This document shows positions 33,712 through 42,598 of a stretch of DNA of 64,000 bases, in pieces. How positions within the stretch are numbered: position 1 is the stretch's first letter; each line of letters starts with the position of its first letter. Source of the DNA: Hymenobacter tibetensis (lineage in GTDB: Bacteria; Bacteroidota; Bacteroidia; Cytophagales; Hymenobacteraceae); NCBI RefSeq assembly GCF_022827545.1, contig NZ_CP094669.1, positions 3,748,001-3,812,000 of the forward strand, written 5' to 3'. A model generated the notes under the pieces. It had not been told where the DNA came from and searched no databases. It was given only the letters and a program-made list of their open reading frames with translations. The position numbers and the translations under genes are program-made.

Positions 33712-34280
33712 TGGAGCAAATATTTGCAAGGCCATTTAGTCCAACGCGCCACGGAGTTAGCCCGCGTAGGGTATTCAAGCGCTTGGCGTGGTTGTAGGCC
33801 AGCAAATTGCAGGTGCTCGTTGAACTCATCGGTGGTCTGGTAGTGGAAGCGATGGACCGTCGCGTCTTTGAGGGTACGGTTCATGCGCTCAACCTGGTCG
33901 TTGGTCCAGGGATGTGTCGACTTGGTCAAGCGATGCTCTAAGCCGTATTCGCGGCAAATGCGGTCAAAGCTGTGCCCACCCGGCAGGAATTGGTGCGGCT
34001 CGGGCGTGATTGTACCCATTTTCCGTCAGCCCGGTATGGACTTTAATAAGGCAACTTGTCGAGCACGCGCCGCAGAAACTCGGCCGTGACCACCCGCTTG
34101 GCGCGATGATGCAGCTCGGCAAAGGCCACTTTGCTGGTGCGGTCAATGGCCACGAAGAGGTACTGCTTGCCTTCTTCGGTCTGCACTTCCGCGAAATCGA
34201 CGTGCAGGTAGCCGGTGGGGTAGTCCTTGAACTTCTTTTTCGCAGGTCTCTGCCCGTATTCGTTCGGTAAGTTCGTCACA
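33712..34280 (-). mobile_element. Degraded IS481-type transposase
   Basis: Minus-strand pieces in at least three frames rebuild an IS481-like integrase core. The first is DYPTGYLHVDFAEVQTEEGK, then YLFVAIDRTSKVAFAELH and LRRVLDKLPY. A frame change leads to IKVHTGLTENG. Another leads to SFDRICREYGLEHRLTKSTH, PWTNDQVERMNRTLK and NEHLQ, and the last to NLLAYNHAKRLNTLRGL. The order and DDE-type motifs match, but the N-terminal HTH and intact ends are missing, so it is inactive. Confidence 0.85.
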
Positions 34281-34606
34281 ACTACGCTTGCAGCAGCGTG
34301 CTCCTCATTAAATCAGACGCCGCCTTAAACGATCCCATCCAGCAGCCCCCGTCTTTTATCCTTACATTATGGAACTTCACGGCGGTCACATCCGGGTTGA
34401 AAGCCAGGAGCAAGAAGGCACCTGCTTTTTCATTGACTTGCCTTGAATGTTCCGCTCTCTCCGAGAGCATTCTACTTGAATGAGGGTGCCAAACCCGTTC
34501 GAAAAGAGCTGTACGAACGGGTTCCCATGCTCCGCTGACGCCCACGAACACGCGGTTTTTGGGGGTGTTTTTCACTAGGTAATTCGAACACCCGATGCGA
34601 GTTCGG
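34281..34606. other. Non-coding gap with hairpins
   Basis: A perfect 10-base inverted repeat (34492-34501 with 34514-34523, 12-base loop) lies just before a T-rich stretch near 34555-34575. A smaller one pairs 34454-34459 with 34463-34468. A 97-codon minus-strand frame here has no family features and I do not call it a gene. The larger hairpin could belong to the IS remnant or to transcription ends. Confidence 0.5.
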
Positions 34607-35668
34607 TTACGTCAGCGACCAGGCTTGGCGCAATATATTCATGAGCAGCGCGGCAAAGTCCCAGCCAATGGCATGCGCGGCTAAGGCCGAAAGGCTGTCT
34701 TGATTGGCCCGACCCGGTCGGCCAGGACCCGTCATGTTGGGTTTCATGTTCAGGTCGAACAGGTAGTAGGTGTCGCCGTGGGCGGCCTGCCGACAATCGA
34801 TGCGGATAGGCGCTTTGGCCCCGACCAGCCGCGCCGCTGTGGCACACTGCTGCATCACCTGCTGCACGGCTGGAGTGGCCAGCTCCGCGGGCGCCATTAC
34901 CTGACTGTTTTCGCTCACGGCGACTGTTCCATTGTAAGGCGCAATGCCCTGGTGGTGATGAAAGCGTTTGACCGGCGGCAGGCTCCAATAGTCGGCGTAC
35001 TGCTGCTCGACTCCTCCCACCAGATACGCGCCCGGCGGCAGCACCGTCACCGTGATTTCTTGGCCCGGCAGGTACTGCTCGACCAGCACAGCCTCGCCAA
35101 ACTCACCGGACGCGACCAGCAGCGGTAACCGCGCGGCCAAGTGGGCCGCGCTCAGCACGCGTTCCACCCCGGCGCTGCCTCGTCCCCGAATAGGCTTGAG
35201 CACCACCGGAAACTCGAACTCAGCCGGCAGTACCTCGGGCTGCGTCATGATGCGGGCGGCCGGGATAGGCAGGCCGTGGGCGCGGAGCCACTCGTTGGCC
35301 GTCCACTTGTCCTCATACGTTTCCGCTACAGCCGGGGGCTGGCCCACCAGCCGGCCGCCGTGCTGCAAGTACGCGTCAATCGGGTGGCCGACAAAGGGCA
35401 CCGTGTTCAGCCACAGGATGGTGCCCCCCTGGGCCTGGGCCTGCGCAATGCCGGCGGCAGTGTCCGGAAACACCCAGTCTAAGTCGCGCGTCACCTGCGG
35501 CGCGGCGACGGGGGTGACAATAGGCACGCCCTGTTGCCGGAGGGTCACGGCAATGTCCGCCCCGCTATCGGCGTAGCCATTGGGCTTAAGCGGTTTGCGG
35601 ATGCCGTTAATGACGGGCGGTACTTGGGCCTGATACAGGATGGCGACGGGGGCAAAAGAGAAGACCAT
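34607..35668 (-). CDS. ATP-grasp domain protein (D-Ala-D-Ala ligase-like)
   Basis: This 353-residue protein shows an ATP-grasp fold: the central domain includes KWTANEWLRAHGLPIPAARI, FPVVLKPIRGRGSAGVERVL, VLVEQYLPGQEITVTVL and the magnesium-binding region YYLFDLNMKPNMTGPGRP. The layout matches carboxylate-amine ligases of the D-alanine-D-alanine ligase type without being the housekeeping enzyme. I chose the ATG at 35666-35668 (MVFSFAPVAILYQAQ); an upstream in-frame start adds an unsupported tail. It has no biosynthetic neighbours, so the substrates remain open. Confidence 0.87.
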   Translation of the reverse strand: MVFSFAPVAILYQAQVPPVINGIRKPLKPNGYADSGADIAVTLRQQGVPIVTPVAAPQVTRDLDWVFPDTAAGIAQAQAQGGTILWLNTVPFVGHPIDAYLQHGGRLVGQPPAVAETYEDKWTANEWLRAHGLPIPAARIMTQPEVLPAEFEFPVVLKPIRGRGSAGVERVLSAAHLAARLPLLVASGEFGEAVLVEQYLPGQEITVTVLPPGAYLVGGVEQQYADYWSLPPVKRFHHHQGIAPYNGTVAVSENSQVMAPAELATPAVQQVMQQCATAARLVGAKAPIRIDCRQAAHGDTYYLFDLNMKPNMTGPGRPGRANQDSLSALAAHAIGWDFAALLMNILRQAWSLT

Positions 35669-35949
35669 ACGACTAGGTACGAAGAGCAGCGCAAAGTAAC
35701 GACCGCCACACTTGCTCGACGCGTTATCCAATCAACACAGCGCGAGGATGCACGCTACATAATGGGCGTAGCACCTTTGCCAGCGCATGACTTCCTATTG
35801 AAAATAAAAATGACTTCTCGAACAGCGACAAGTCTGATAACAGGCCCTTAACAGACCCTATCCGAAAGCCGGTGGTTGCTTGCATCACCCTTTCGCTGCC
35901 CTATACCACCTCGTGCGGCAAGACGTCAAAATGCCGATATCTTTCGGTC

Positions 35950-36153
35950 ATGGAAAACCAGCCTGAGATTCCGCCTGGATGGGAGCTAACTGTTGATGAA
36001 GTCTCTAGTAATGTGTATGAGGTGCGCTTGACGTGGGACCGGGGGCCCCTGGTCGAGACGAAAGGAACCGACGTCGAAGGCATGGTAGCATGGTGTGTAC
36101 AATCCGCACGGACTATTGAAGACCTAATGCGTCGAAGGGGCTTGTTTTCGTAA
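35950..36153 (+). CDS. Hypothetical protein (67 aa)
   Basis: This small acidic product begins MENQPEIPPGWELTVDEVSS and has a strand pair (VYEVRLTWDRGPLVETKG) and a C-terminal helix (VEGMVAWCVQSARTIEDLMR). I do not recognise a family. It is the first of a group of small orphan genes that includes an Imm32-like gene, so an immunity-type or accessory role is possible but not shown. Confidence 0.5.
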   Translation: MENQPEIPPGWELTVDEVSSNVYEVRLTWDRGPLVETKGTDVEGMVAWCVQSARTIEDLMRRRGLFS

Positions 36154-36254
36154 GCCGTAGGGGGCCGTTTCGTCAACACACCATGTGCTCTCACTGGCAG
36201 ACGAAAACAGGAGTATGGGGCAATAGGGAAGTGTACTTCTTTCACTTTGGTTCT

Positions 36255-36290
36255 GGAAATAGTTGCTTGACATAAGAAGGACTTATCAGA
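36255..36290. repeat. Dispersed intergenic element, copy A
   Basis: GGAAATAGTTGCTTGACATAA at 36255-36275 differs from the copy at 37048-37067 by small changes; the core AGTTGCTT and ACATAA are shared. It sits between convergent orphan genes. Confidence 0.5.
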
Positions 36291-36696
36291 CAACTAAGGC
36301 ATATGCTTTTATCCTGGTGGCAACGATAAAATCATTGTCTTTTTCATCGACCTCTTGGGTTTCGTCATAGGGATCAAGTGATAAGTAATATCCTTTTTCT
36401 ATGGGCAAGAATTTGTAGGATACCACATTGTAGAATGAAACCTCCATGCTGTAAGCAAGGGCATAAGCCGACACCTGCTCAAAGCAGAGCAGCAGTTTTG
36501 AGACGGAGGCAGAATGGCGTAGTAGCAAGGTGAGCTTGAGCACTAAGCCATTCTCTTCATACTTGATGAGCACGCTTTCCAGCGAAGCGTTCAGTAAGGT
36601 TTCTTTACCCGCTACTAAGGACAACACCGCGTGGTTCTCCGCCAAAAGGCGCATTGCCTGATTGTTAGGCTCGGACAAGGTGCGGGGGCTCGGCAT
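36286..36696 (-). CDS. Hypothetical protein (136 aa)
   Basis: This 136-residue protein is not recognised. It alternates strands and helices (VLSLVAGKETLLNASLES, VLIKYEENGLVLKLTLLLRH, VSFYNVVSYKFLPIEKGYYL) and ends in an acidic DETQEVDEKDND stretch before a strand. It has no signal peptide. A 29-base gap separates it from the Imm32-like gene upstream on the same strand, so the two are probably co-transcribed. Confidence 0.6.
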   Translation of the reverse strand: MPSPRTLSEPNNQAMRLLAENHAVLSLVAGKETLLNASLESVLIKYEENGLVLKLTLLLRHSASVSKLLLCFEQVSAYALAYSMEVSFYNVVSYKFLPIEKGYYLSLDPYDETQEVDEKDNDFIVATRIKAYALVV

Positions 36697-36725
36697 AAAT
36701 AGACTTGCTGTTCCTTGGACCAGAC

Positions 36726-36986
36726 CTAGGCGATTTTCTCGATCAAGAGTTCACACGAAGGCTCTTCCAACGCGTTGGTCTCATCCAGATGCAGATGAGC
36801 ACCTGGTGTAACATTGTCTTGCGCTAGGTTTAGAAGATGACTAGCCAAGGACACAAGGCCCTGCTTGTTGGCCTGTATCCTGATGACACCTTGCTCAACT
36901 GTCGTTTGAATCGAGAATCCTGCGGTCCACTGATATTCTATGCCGCGGCTAGGATCATACGTGGGAACCTCAAGGGTTATCTGCAT
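36726..36986 (-). CDS. Imm32-like immunity protein
   Basis: This 86-residue protein resembles the Imm32 family of polymorphic-toxin immunity proteins. The diagnostic core is RIQANKQGLVSLASHLLNLA followed by TPGAHLHLDETNALEEPSCE and LLIEKIA; family members show an ANKEGL-helix followed by GSHxHLDE-N-LEEGS-ELIIEK. Immunity proteins neutralise a cognate toxin, but no toxin gene with an obvious toxin domain is adjacent, so this may be an orphan immunity gene. It shares a short gap with the gene at 36286-36696. Confidence 0.65.
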   Translation of the reverse strand: MQITLEVPTYDPSRGIEYQWTAGFSIQTTVEQGVIRIQANKQGLVSLASHLLNLAQDNVTPGAHLHLDETNALEEPSCELLIEKIA

Positions 36987-37047
36987 AGTGATTACAAATA
37001 GTGTGTTAGCAAGATTGCACTAAATACTTTTACGCCATTCGATTCTC

Positions 37048-37078
37048 GGAATAGTTGCTTTACATAATCGTTGTCATA
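37048..37078. repeat. Dispersed intergenic element, copy B
   Basis: The first half (AGTTGCTTTACATAATC) matches copy A and copy C at 49294, and the second half (TAATCGTTGTCATA) matches copy D at 11382. It lies in the divergent gap between the Imm32-like gene and the gene at 37204. Confidence 0.6.
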
Positions 37079-37203
37079 CCCATGGTCTGGGAGAAGTAGT
37101 GCTTTTGACCCCACGGCTCCGAACCTCAATTTGCAGTACTTTTCCGGGGAAAAGGCTCCAATTTGCGTGTTTACGAAAAACGCACAGTTTTACTCGCCAG
37201 CTG

Positions 37204-37572
37204 ATGACCATTCTTCACGTACCAGAGCAGCATAGGAAGCCATCTGACGAAGGAGGATTATTCTTACGAGCGCTTGCGTGGGTACTGCTTCGCGTGGTTC
37301 CAAAGGCCAGCCCAGATTATGACCGGCATTTTAAGGAAGTGGCGTATTGGTTAGTGGAAGTAGACGCCGAAGGGAAAGCAGAGCGGGAAATCGGATTCAA
37401 TACACAGCATGAGCCGGTTTTTTTTGCGCCTACCAACCGCAACTGTGGCTTGTGGACGGATTCTGACCGCATCTTTTCGCGGGAGCAGTTCGAGTCCCGA
37501 GACGATTTCCCTTTTGATAGTACGTGGAACAACTTGTATGCTCAAACCCTGCAGGGCACTCGTTCACTTTGA
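37204..37572 (+). CDS. Hypothetical protein (122 aa)
   Basis: This product starts MTILHVPEQHRKPSDEGGLF at the ATG at 37204; an upstream in-frame ATG at 37099 adds a basic, cysteine-containing stretch that does not look native. The body contains LRALAWVLLRVVPKASPDYD, HFKEVAYWLVEVDAEGKAE and REIGFNTQHEPVFFAPTNRN. I do not recognise a family with certainty. It is divergent from the Imm32-like gene. Confidence 0.55.
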   Translation: MTILHVPEQHRKPSDEGGLFLRALAWVLLRVVPKASPDYDRHFKEVAYWLVEVDAEGKAEREIGFNTQHEPVFFAPTNRNCGLWTDSDRIFSREQFESRDDFPFDSTWNNLYAQTLQGTRSL

Positions 37573-37858
37573 TAGTGACTTAAGTAAGGTTGACCTTACC
37601 TGCCTACCCTACCGCCACAGCTGTGCTGCTACTCGGTTTGGTGCATGCGTTGCTGGGCCACTTGACGCTACGCTTCCTGCTCTAGCTGGGGTTAAGTTCC
37701 ATGGCCAGCCCGTAACAACGGCTCACTTCATGGGCTCCGTAACGGTTGTTGAACGGTCTATTGTAAAGTGCCATACCGCCCATAATGTCTGTTCGAACGC
37801 TGTCGTCAAAATGTAAAAATTCTGCTCGATGCAGGATAAGGTCGCTAGAATGAACCCT

Positions 37859-39505
37859 TTAGCCTAACAACTTCTCGTCGCCTTTAATCGAATCAACTAC
37901 CGAACCACCTTCTTCCGGCGTGGTCGCTTGCGCGCTGCTAGCGTGCGCCCGCGTCGCCAGCATGGCACTAAGCGTCTGCGCGGCGGCGACCACTTGTGCC
38001 AGGTAGTGCAGGCGGGCCAACAAGCGAATGGCATTGCGCGTGGTGAGCGGCCCGGCTTTGAGGCGGTAGTCGAAATACCAGTCTTCCGCCGTGACGGTCT
38101 CGCAAAAGTGGTATTCGACAAAGTACGACTGCAAGAGCGCGCCCAGTTCCCCATCGTGGGTGGCGGCCACCACCCAACTGCGGGGCTGCAAGTAGGCCAG
38201 TACGGCTTTATTGGCAGCGATACGCTCCTGCGTATTGGTGCCTTTGAACAGCTCGTCGAGCAGCAGCAGGTAGCTGCTGGGGGCCGCGTCGCAGGCCAGT
38301 AGTAGCTGGCGCATGGTTTCGGCTTCGACCAGGTAATAGCTTTTGCCCGTGGGCAGGCTGTCGGCCAGGCTCAGGCTGGTGAGCACCCGGCAAAACGGGG
38401 CGCGGTAGGCGGTGGCAGGGCACGTGGCGATGGTCTGGGCCAACAGCGCATTCACGCCCAGCGTACGCATAAAGGTGGTTTTGCCCGCCATATTGGAGCC
38501 GGTCAGCAGCACGCCGGGCCCAGCCAGGGTCAGGTCATTTGGCACGCACCCCAGCACGAGCGGATGGTAGCCAGCCTGCAGCTGGATGCCGTCGGCCGCC
38601 GGCCCAAAGTGCGGCACGCAGGTGGCGTGACGCTGGCGGAAGCTAGCCACCGCTAGGGCACAATCGACGTAGCCCACGGCCTCAAAGACCGTCCGAATCG
38701 CGGGCGCCTGCTGCTGCACGGCCACCCGGCAACGAGCATACACCAGCACGTCGAGCAGTAGCAGCATCTTGACCAAGCTGAGCACCAGTAAGTTGTCTTG
38801 AACTTGAAGGAACGTTACTTGCCACATGATGGCCCTCAGCCGGGACAGGGGCGCGGCCAGCGGCTGTAGCGGCCGCAGGGGCAGGGCCGCCCGCTGGAGC
38901 GCCTGGCCCGCCCGACGCAAGCGGCCCAGTTGCAGCAGCGGGCGAACACAGTTAGTAATCCGCTGCAGCTGCCAGAAGTGAAACACGGCATTGGTGAGGG
39001 CAAACGCCAGCGTACCCACCCAGAGGACGGGGAGCCAAAAGCCTCCGAGCAATGTGGCCAACAGCCCCAGCACGAGCAGCGGCGCGAAGCGCGCACCGGG
39101 CAACGTGGGCAGCGGCTCCCCACTGAACAAATCCGTTAGGTAGTACGCCTCGTGGGCCGTGAGTTGGTTGAGGGCGAGCAACGCATGCCCGCGGACCTCG
39201 GATTGCTGCGCCAGCAGGTTCGCGGCGGTATCAAACTCGTGCAGGGGGGCCTCGTCGGTGAGCGGGCTGCGCAGGCGGTGGTAGAGGCATTGCTGGCCGA
39301 CCGGGCTCACCGTCGCATCGAGTAGGTTAAAGAGCAAGTCGCCGTTCAGGTCCTCCCAGGTTTGGTCCGGCAGGCGGTGGTACGCGGGCTCGTGCTGAAC
39401 GAGGTCATAGTAGCGGGCCACCAAGGGCAAGTGGGGGGAACGCGCCGCTGGCTGGTGCCAGGCCGCCTCCAGGCGGCGTAAGTGCGTGCGGGAAGAAGTC
39501 CACAT
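37859..39505 (-). CDS. MutS-family ATPase (MutS-like, no mismatch-recognition domain)
   Basis: This 548-residue protein has only the core and ATPase domains of MutS. The core helices cover about residues 30-300. The ATPase begins at GVLLTGSNMAGKTTFMRTLG (Walker A Lys342), has the linker YYLVEAETMRQLLLACDAAP and Walker B LLLLDELFKGTNTQERIAAN, and ends with the VVAATHDGELGALLQ His loop. The N-terminal mismatch-binding domains of MutS are absent, and there is no Smr domain as in MutS2. Related proteins are common in Bacteroidota and uncharacterised. A hydrophobic pair around residues 150-200 is compatible with membrane association. I chose the ATG at 39503-39505. Confidence 0.88.
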   Translation of the reverse strand: MWTSSRTHLRRLEAAWHQPAARSPHLPLVARYYDLVQHEPAYHRLPDQTWEDLNGDLLFNLLDATVSPVGQQCLYHRLRSPLTDEAPLHEFDTAANLLAQQSEVRGHALLALNQLTAHEAYYLTDLFSGEPLPTLPGARFAPLLVLGLLATLLGGFWLPVLWVGTLAFALTNAVFHFWQLQRITNCVRPLLQLGRLRRAGQALQRAALPLRPLQPLAAPLSRLRAIMWQVTFLQVQDNLLVLSLVKMLLLLDVLVYARCRVAVQQQAPAIRTVFEAVGYVDCALAVASFRQRHATCVPHFGPAADGIQLQAGYHPLVLGCVPNDLTLAGPGVLLTGSNMAGKTTFMRTLGVNALLAQTIATCPATAYRAPFCRVLTSLSLADSLPTGKSYYLVEAETMRQLLLACDAAPSSYLLLLDELFKGTNTQERIAANKAVLAYLQPRSWVVAATHDGELGALLQSYFVEYHFCETVTAEDWYFDYRLKAGPLTTRNAIRLLARLHYLAQVVAAAQTLSAMLATRAHASSAQATTPEEGGSVVDSIKGDEKLLG

Positions 39506-39882
39506 AAGAAACCAGGGGAGTGACGAGTAGGCAGGGAACTGGTGCCCCTGGTAAGTAGAAGGAGCGCGAAAGGTAACTAAGGAAGGCGTAGAAGAAGCGG
39601 CCCACGCCAGTAGCAACCGGCGTCTAGCGCTAATAGCAACCTTATTCCGGGGCTTGTCCGAGAACTAGCATTATGTTCAACAGAAGCTCCTGAAAGCAGA
39701 CCTAATACGGCCGCTTGGATATTTATGTAAACGCCCCTGATCCAGCGGATAAGGGGGCCGGGGAACCCGTTTCGCTAGCTGCTGGGCAGACGCGCTTACC
39801 TCTTAAGCGGGTGGTCCGCTGGCTACCCAAGCCGCCGGGCGCCGTTTATACGCGCTACCTTCCAGTGTTATTCGTGAAGCAA

Positions 39883-40734
39883 ATGGTGTCTCCCCTACCC
39901 CATTACCCCCTGTCTCCTTTGGCGCGAGCGGGGGTGCTCGTTCGCCCCCTAGCCGACGCCGCCCGGGCCGCCGCCCACCCGCCTGGGGCGGCGCACCACG
40001 ACGCTCATTATTTGCTGGTGCTGCTCACGGCGGGCGAGCTGCATCTGACGCTGGATTTCGAGGAACTCACGTTGCGCGCCCCGGCCGTGCTGCTCATCAG
40101 CCCCGGGCAAGTGCACCAGCTGCGTGGGGCTACCGCCCCCCAGGGCTGGGGGGTGAGCTTCGAGCCGAGCCTGGTGGCCGAAGACACCCGCGCCTTGCTC
40201 GAGCAGCAGTTGCGCCAGCCGGTGACCGTTCAGCCCACCTTGCACACGCGAGCCGAGACGCTCTTGGCGCTGCTCGCTGACTGTCAGCAGGACGCCGGGC
40301 CCACGACCCACCTGGGTCCGGCGCTGCAGGCCTTGCTGGCGGCGCTGCTTCACTTGTTGGCCAATGAGCTGGCGCCGTTGAGCGTGCACGCCCAGGGGGC
40401 CACCACCCGTGGGCAGGAACTGCTCGCCGGCTTTTACCGGTTGCTGCGCCAGCATTTTCGGGACTGGAAGCAGCCCGCCCAGTACGCGGCCGCCTTGGCC
40501 GTCACCGTTTCGCACCTTAACGACACGGTGAAGGCGCGTAGTGGCTATCCGGTAAGCCAGCACCTGCAAGCGCGCACAATTCTGGAAGCCAAGCGCCTGC
40601 TCTTTTACTCCGACGAGCCCGTCAAGCAGATTGGCTACGCCCTGGGCTATGACGAGCCAGTGTACTTCGGCAAGCTCTTCAAAAAGGTCACCGGCCTTAC
40701 ACCGCAGCAGTTTCGGCGCACGATCCGCGAATAG
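39883..40734 (+). CDS. AraC-family transcriptional regulator
   Basis: This 283-residue regulator has a cupin sensor half (HYLLVLLTAGELHLTLDFEE, then APAVLLISPGQVHQLRG) and a C-terminal AraC domain (YAAALAVTVSHLNDTVKARS, then VKQIGYALGYDEPVYFGKLF and KKVTGLTPQQFRRTIRE). I took the ATG at 39883 as start; upstream codons of the frame lack similarity to the family. The next genes, an inositol-monophosphatase-like protein and an NmrA-like oxidoreductase, follow in the same direction and are its likely targets. Confidence 0.9.
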   Translation: MVSPLPHYPLSPLARAGVLVRPLADAARAAAHPPGAAHHDAHYLLVLLTAGELHLTLDFEELTLRAPAVLLISPGQVHQLRGATAPQGWGVSFEPSLVAEDTRALLEQQLRQPVTVQPTLHTRAETLLALLADCQQDAGPTTHLGPALQALLAALLHLLANELAPLSVHAQGATTRGQELLAGFYRLLRQHFRDWKQPAQYAAALAVTVSHLNDTVKARSGYPVSQHLQARTILEAKRLLFYSDEPVKQIGYALGYDEPVYFGKLFKKVTGLTPQQFRRTIRE

Positions 40735-40781
40735 GACTAGCATCCCCGGCCTTACGCCTACTTTTTGGAGAGAGGACCCGC

Positions 40782-40789
40782 GACCTTTG
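40782..40789 (+). promoter_or_regulatory. -7 box of the IMPase-like/NmrA operon
   Basis: GACCTTTG begins 34 bases before the IMPase-like start codon. TTTTTGG at 40762-40768 is about 20 bases upstream and could serve as the -33 element. Confidence 0.5.
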
Positions 40790-40815
40790 CCAGGGTACTT
40801 AACTCCAGTGTTGTG

Positions 40816-41619
40816 ATGCTATCTTCCTCCGAAATCGCCACCCTCCACGTCGCCGTGCGCGCCGCCGGCGACCAGTTTCTGCCTGATTTTCGCCGCTTGC
40901 CCGTGCCGCAAACCAGGGCCGAGCTGCAGGCCCGCCTCGCGGACATCGAGGCACGCTGTATGGCCGCCTTGCAAGCCCCCCTGGCCGCGGCCTTTCCTAC
41001 CACCCCCTGGCTAGCCGCCGACGACTTCGGCCTCTCGACGGCTGCCACTACGCTCCCAGCCGAGTACTGGCTCTGCGATGCCATGGACGGGGCCATTCAG
41101 TACGTGCAGCAACTGCCGGGCTGGACAATTAACCTGGTGCTGATGCGCCAGCACGAGCCCGTCTTCGCCGCCATCTACGACCCGCTGGCCCAGGAGCTGT
41201 TTTGGGCCCAGGCCGGCGCCGGGGCCTTCGTGAATGAAACGCCGTTGCGTCCCAGCACCAAGCGCGAGCCGGACGTCATGGTCGCTGTGTTCGAGCATAC
41301 CCACGGCCTGGACGAGGACGCGGCCCTGCGTCGGCGCGTCAGCCAGGGCGTGGAACAGTTGCTGGCCACCTACGGCGTGGTGCGCAACTATGGCCCCCAC
41401 GGCTTGCAACTAGCCTATGTGGGGGCCGGCCGGCTCGACGTGTTTCTGCAAGTGGGTCGCGACCTGGAAAACTGGCTGCCTGGCCTGCTCATCGCCCGCG
41501 AGGCCGGCGCCGAGGTACTGACGGCGGCCGGCCAGCCTTGGCACTGGGCGGCCGACAGCCTGCTGGTCACGGTCCCGGGCCTGGGGGCCACTTTCACGCC
41601 CACTCCCCCCTCTGTTTAA
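40816..41619 (+). CDS. Inositol monophosphatase-like protein with modified metal motif
   Basis: This 267-residue protein has the IMPase fold. The first metal motif, normally DPxDGT, is changed: CDAMDGAIQYVQ with Asp88 and Asp91 kept but Pro replaced by Ala and Thr by Ala. The second metal Asp region is GRDLENWLPGLLIAREAGAE, compared with the usual WDxAAGxLIxxEAGG. The upstream Glu pair is replaced by ADD at 68-70. Phosphatase activity is therefore doubtful or the substrate is changed. The gene lies between an AraC regulator and an NmrA-like gene, 13 bases before the latter. Confidence 0.85.
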   Translation: MLSSSEIATLHVAVRAAGDQFLPDFRRLPVPQTRAELQARLADIEARCMAALQAPLAAAFPTTPWLAADDFGLSTAATTLPAEYWLCDAMDGAIQYVQQLPGWTINLVLMRQHEPVFAAIYDPLAQELFWAQAGAGAFVNETPLRPSTKREPDVMVAVFEHTHGLDEDAALRRRVSQGVEQLLATYGVVRNYGPHGLQLAYVGAGRLDVFLQVGRDLENWLPGLLIAREAGAEVLTAAGQPWHWAADSLLVTVPGLGATFTPTPPSV

Positions 41620-41632
41620 AATCGTCTCGCGT

Positions 41633-42256
41633 ATGCACCTTACCATTATTGGCGCCTCGTCAGGCGTCGGGCTGCTGGCCGTGCAGCAGGCCCTGGCCCA
41701 GGGCCACCACGTCACGACCCTCTCGCGCACTGTGGCTACCCTGCCCGAGCACCCGCACCTGACCACCGTAACTGGCAGCGCTACGTCCGCGGCCGACCTG
41801 CGCCGGGTGTTGCCCGGGGCCGAAGCCGTGCTCATCACCGTGGGCACGGCGAAGAAAAACAGCACGCCGCTCTTCACTGATACCGCTCGGGCCTTGCTCG
41901 CCGCCACCGCAGATACCCCGCTGGCGGCGCCGGTGCTGGTGCTGACGGGCTTCGGGGCTGGGGCCAGTGCTAGGTACCTCAGCTGGTGGATGCGCCTGGC
42001 CATCCGCTGGTTTATGCAGCCCGAATACGACAACAAGACCCAACTGGAAGAGCTGCTGGCGGCCAGCAGCCTGCGCTGGGAATTCGTACGGCCGGGCATG
42101 CTGACGGATGGTCCGCTGGCCCCCTACCACGTGTTGCCCGAGCTAACGCCCGACATGCGCGTCGGCCGCATCAGCCGGGCCAGCGTGGCCGATTTTCTGC
42201 TGCGCCAAGCCCAGCAGCCGACGCTGCTCCACCACTACCCGGCACTCACTAGGTAA
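41633..42256 (+). CDS. NAD(P)H-binding NmrA-like oxidoreductase
   Basis: This 207-residue protein is an atypical SDR. The start MHLTIIGASSGVGLLAVQQA carries the glycine-rich cofactor loop. It continues with VLPGAEAVLITVGTAKK and VLVLTGFGAGASARYLSWW. No classical YxxxK pair is evident, so it may be a cofactor-binding sensor or reductase of the NmrA/HSCARG type. It is the last gene of the AraC-IMPase-NmrA cassette. Confidence 0.88.
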   Translation: MHLTIIGASSGVGLLAVQQALAQGHHVTTLSRTVATLPEHPHLTTVTGSATSAADLRRVLPGAEAVLITVGTAKKNSTPLFTDTARALLAATADTPLAAPVLVLTGFGAGASARYLSWWMRLAIRWFMQPEYDNKTQLEELLAASSLRWEFVRPGMLTDGPLAPYHVLPELTPDMRVGRISRASVADFLLRQAQQPTLLHHYPALTR

Positions 42257-42598
42257 GCCAAACGCTACCCGGCAGCAACCACGCTATGGTCGGTGCTGGC
42301 GGCTCTCTCCTCATGGCTCAGGGGCTGAACAAACCGGCACCGGTACCGGGGTTCGTTCTAAAGAGGGGAAAAGAGGGGTGGTCTAGTTAAGCTGGACAGT
42401 TAAGAGCATCGTGAAGGTCCATTTTGTCATGAGAATTTGAGCTTGCACTACGTCCTCAACCTGTCTGCATTTAGTAGACCACTTCAGCTCATTTGATGAA
42501 GCGGGTGGGTTGCGGGCAACCGACCAGAAAAGTACAGGACAGTTCGGGTCCTGTTTAGGTGGTTCTTGCCTAGCAGAAATCACCTTGACCTCCCCCAC
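42257..42598. other. Non-coding gap with a hairpin before the GH2 gene
   Basis: A perfect 7-base inverted repeat (ACAGGAC at 42534-42540, GTCCTGT at 42548-42554) lies 45 bases before the GH2 start and could be an operator. No gene is visible. Confidence 0.5.

Noticed and set aside
34282..34575. 97-codon minus-strand frame beside the IS remnant
   Set aside because: It contains two hairpins in its DNA, no recognisable protein features and no conserved-looking start, so I treat the region as non-coding.
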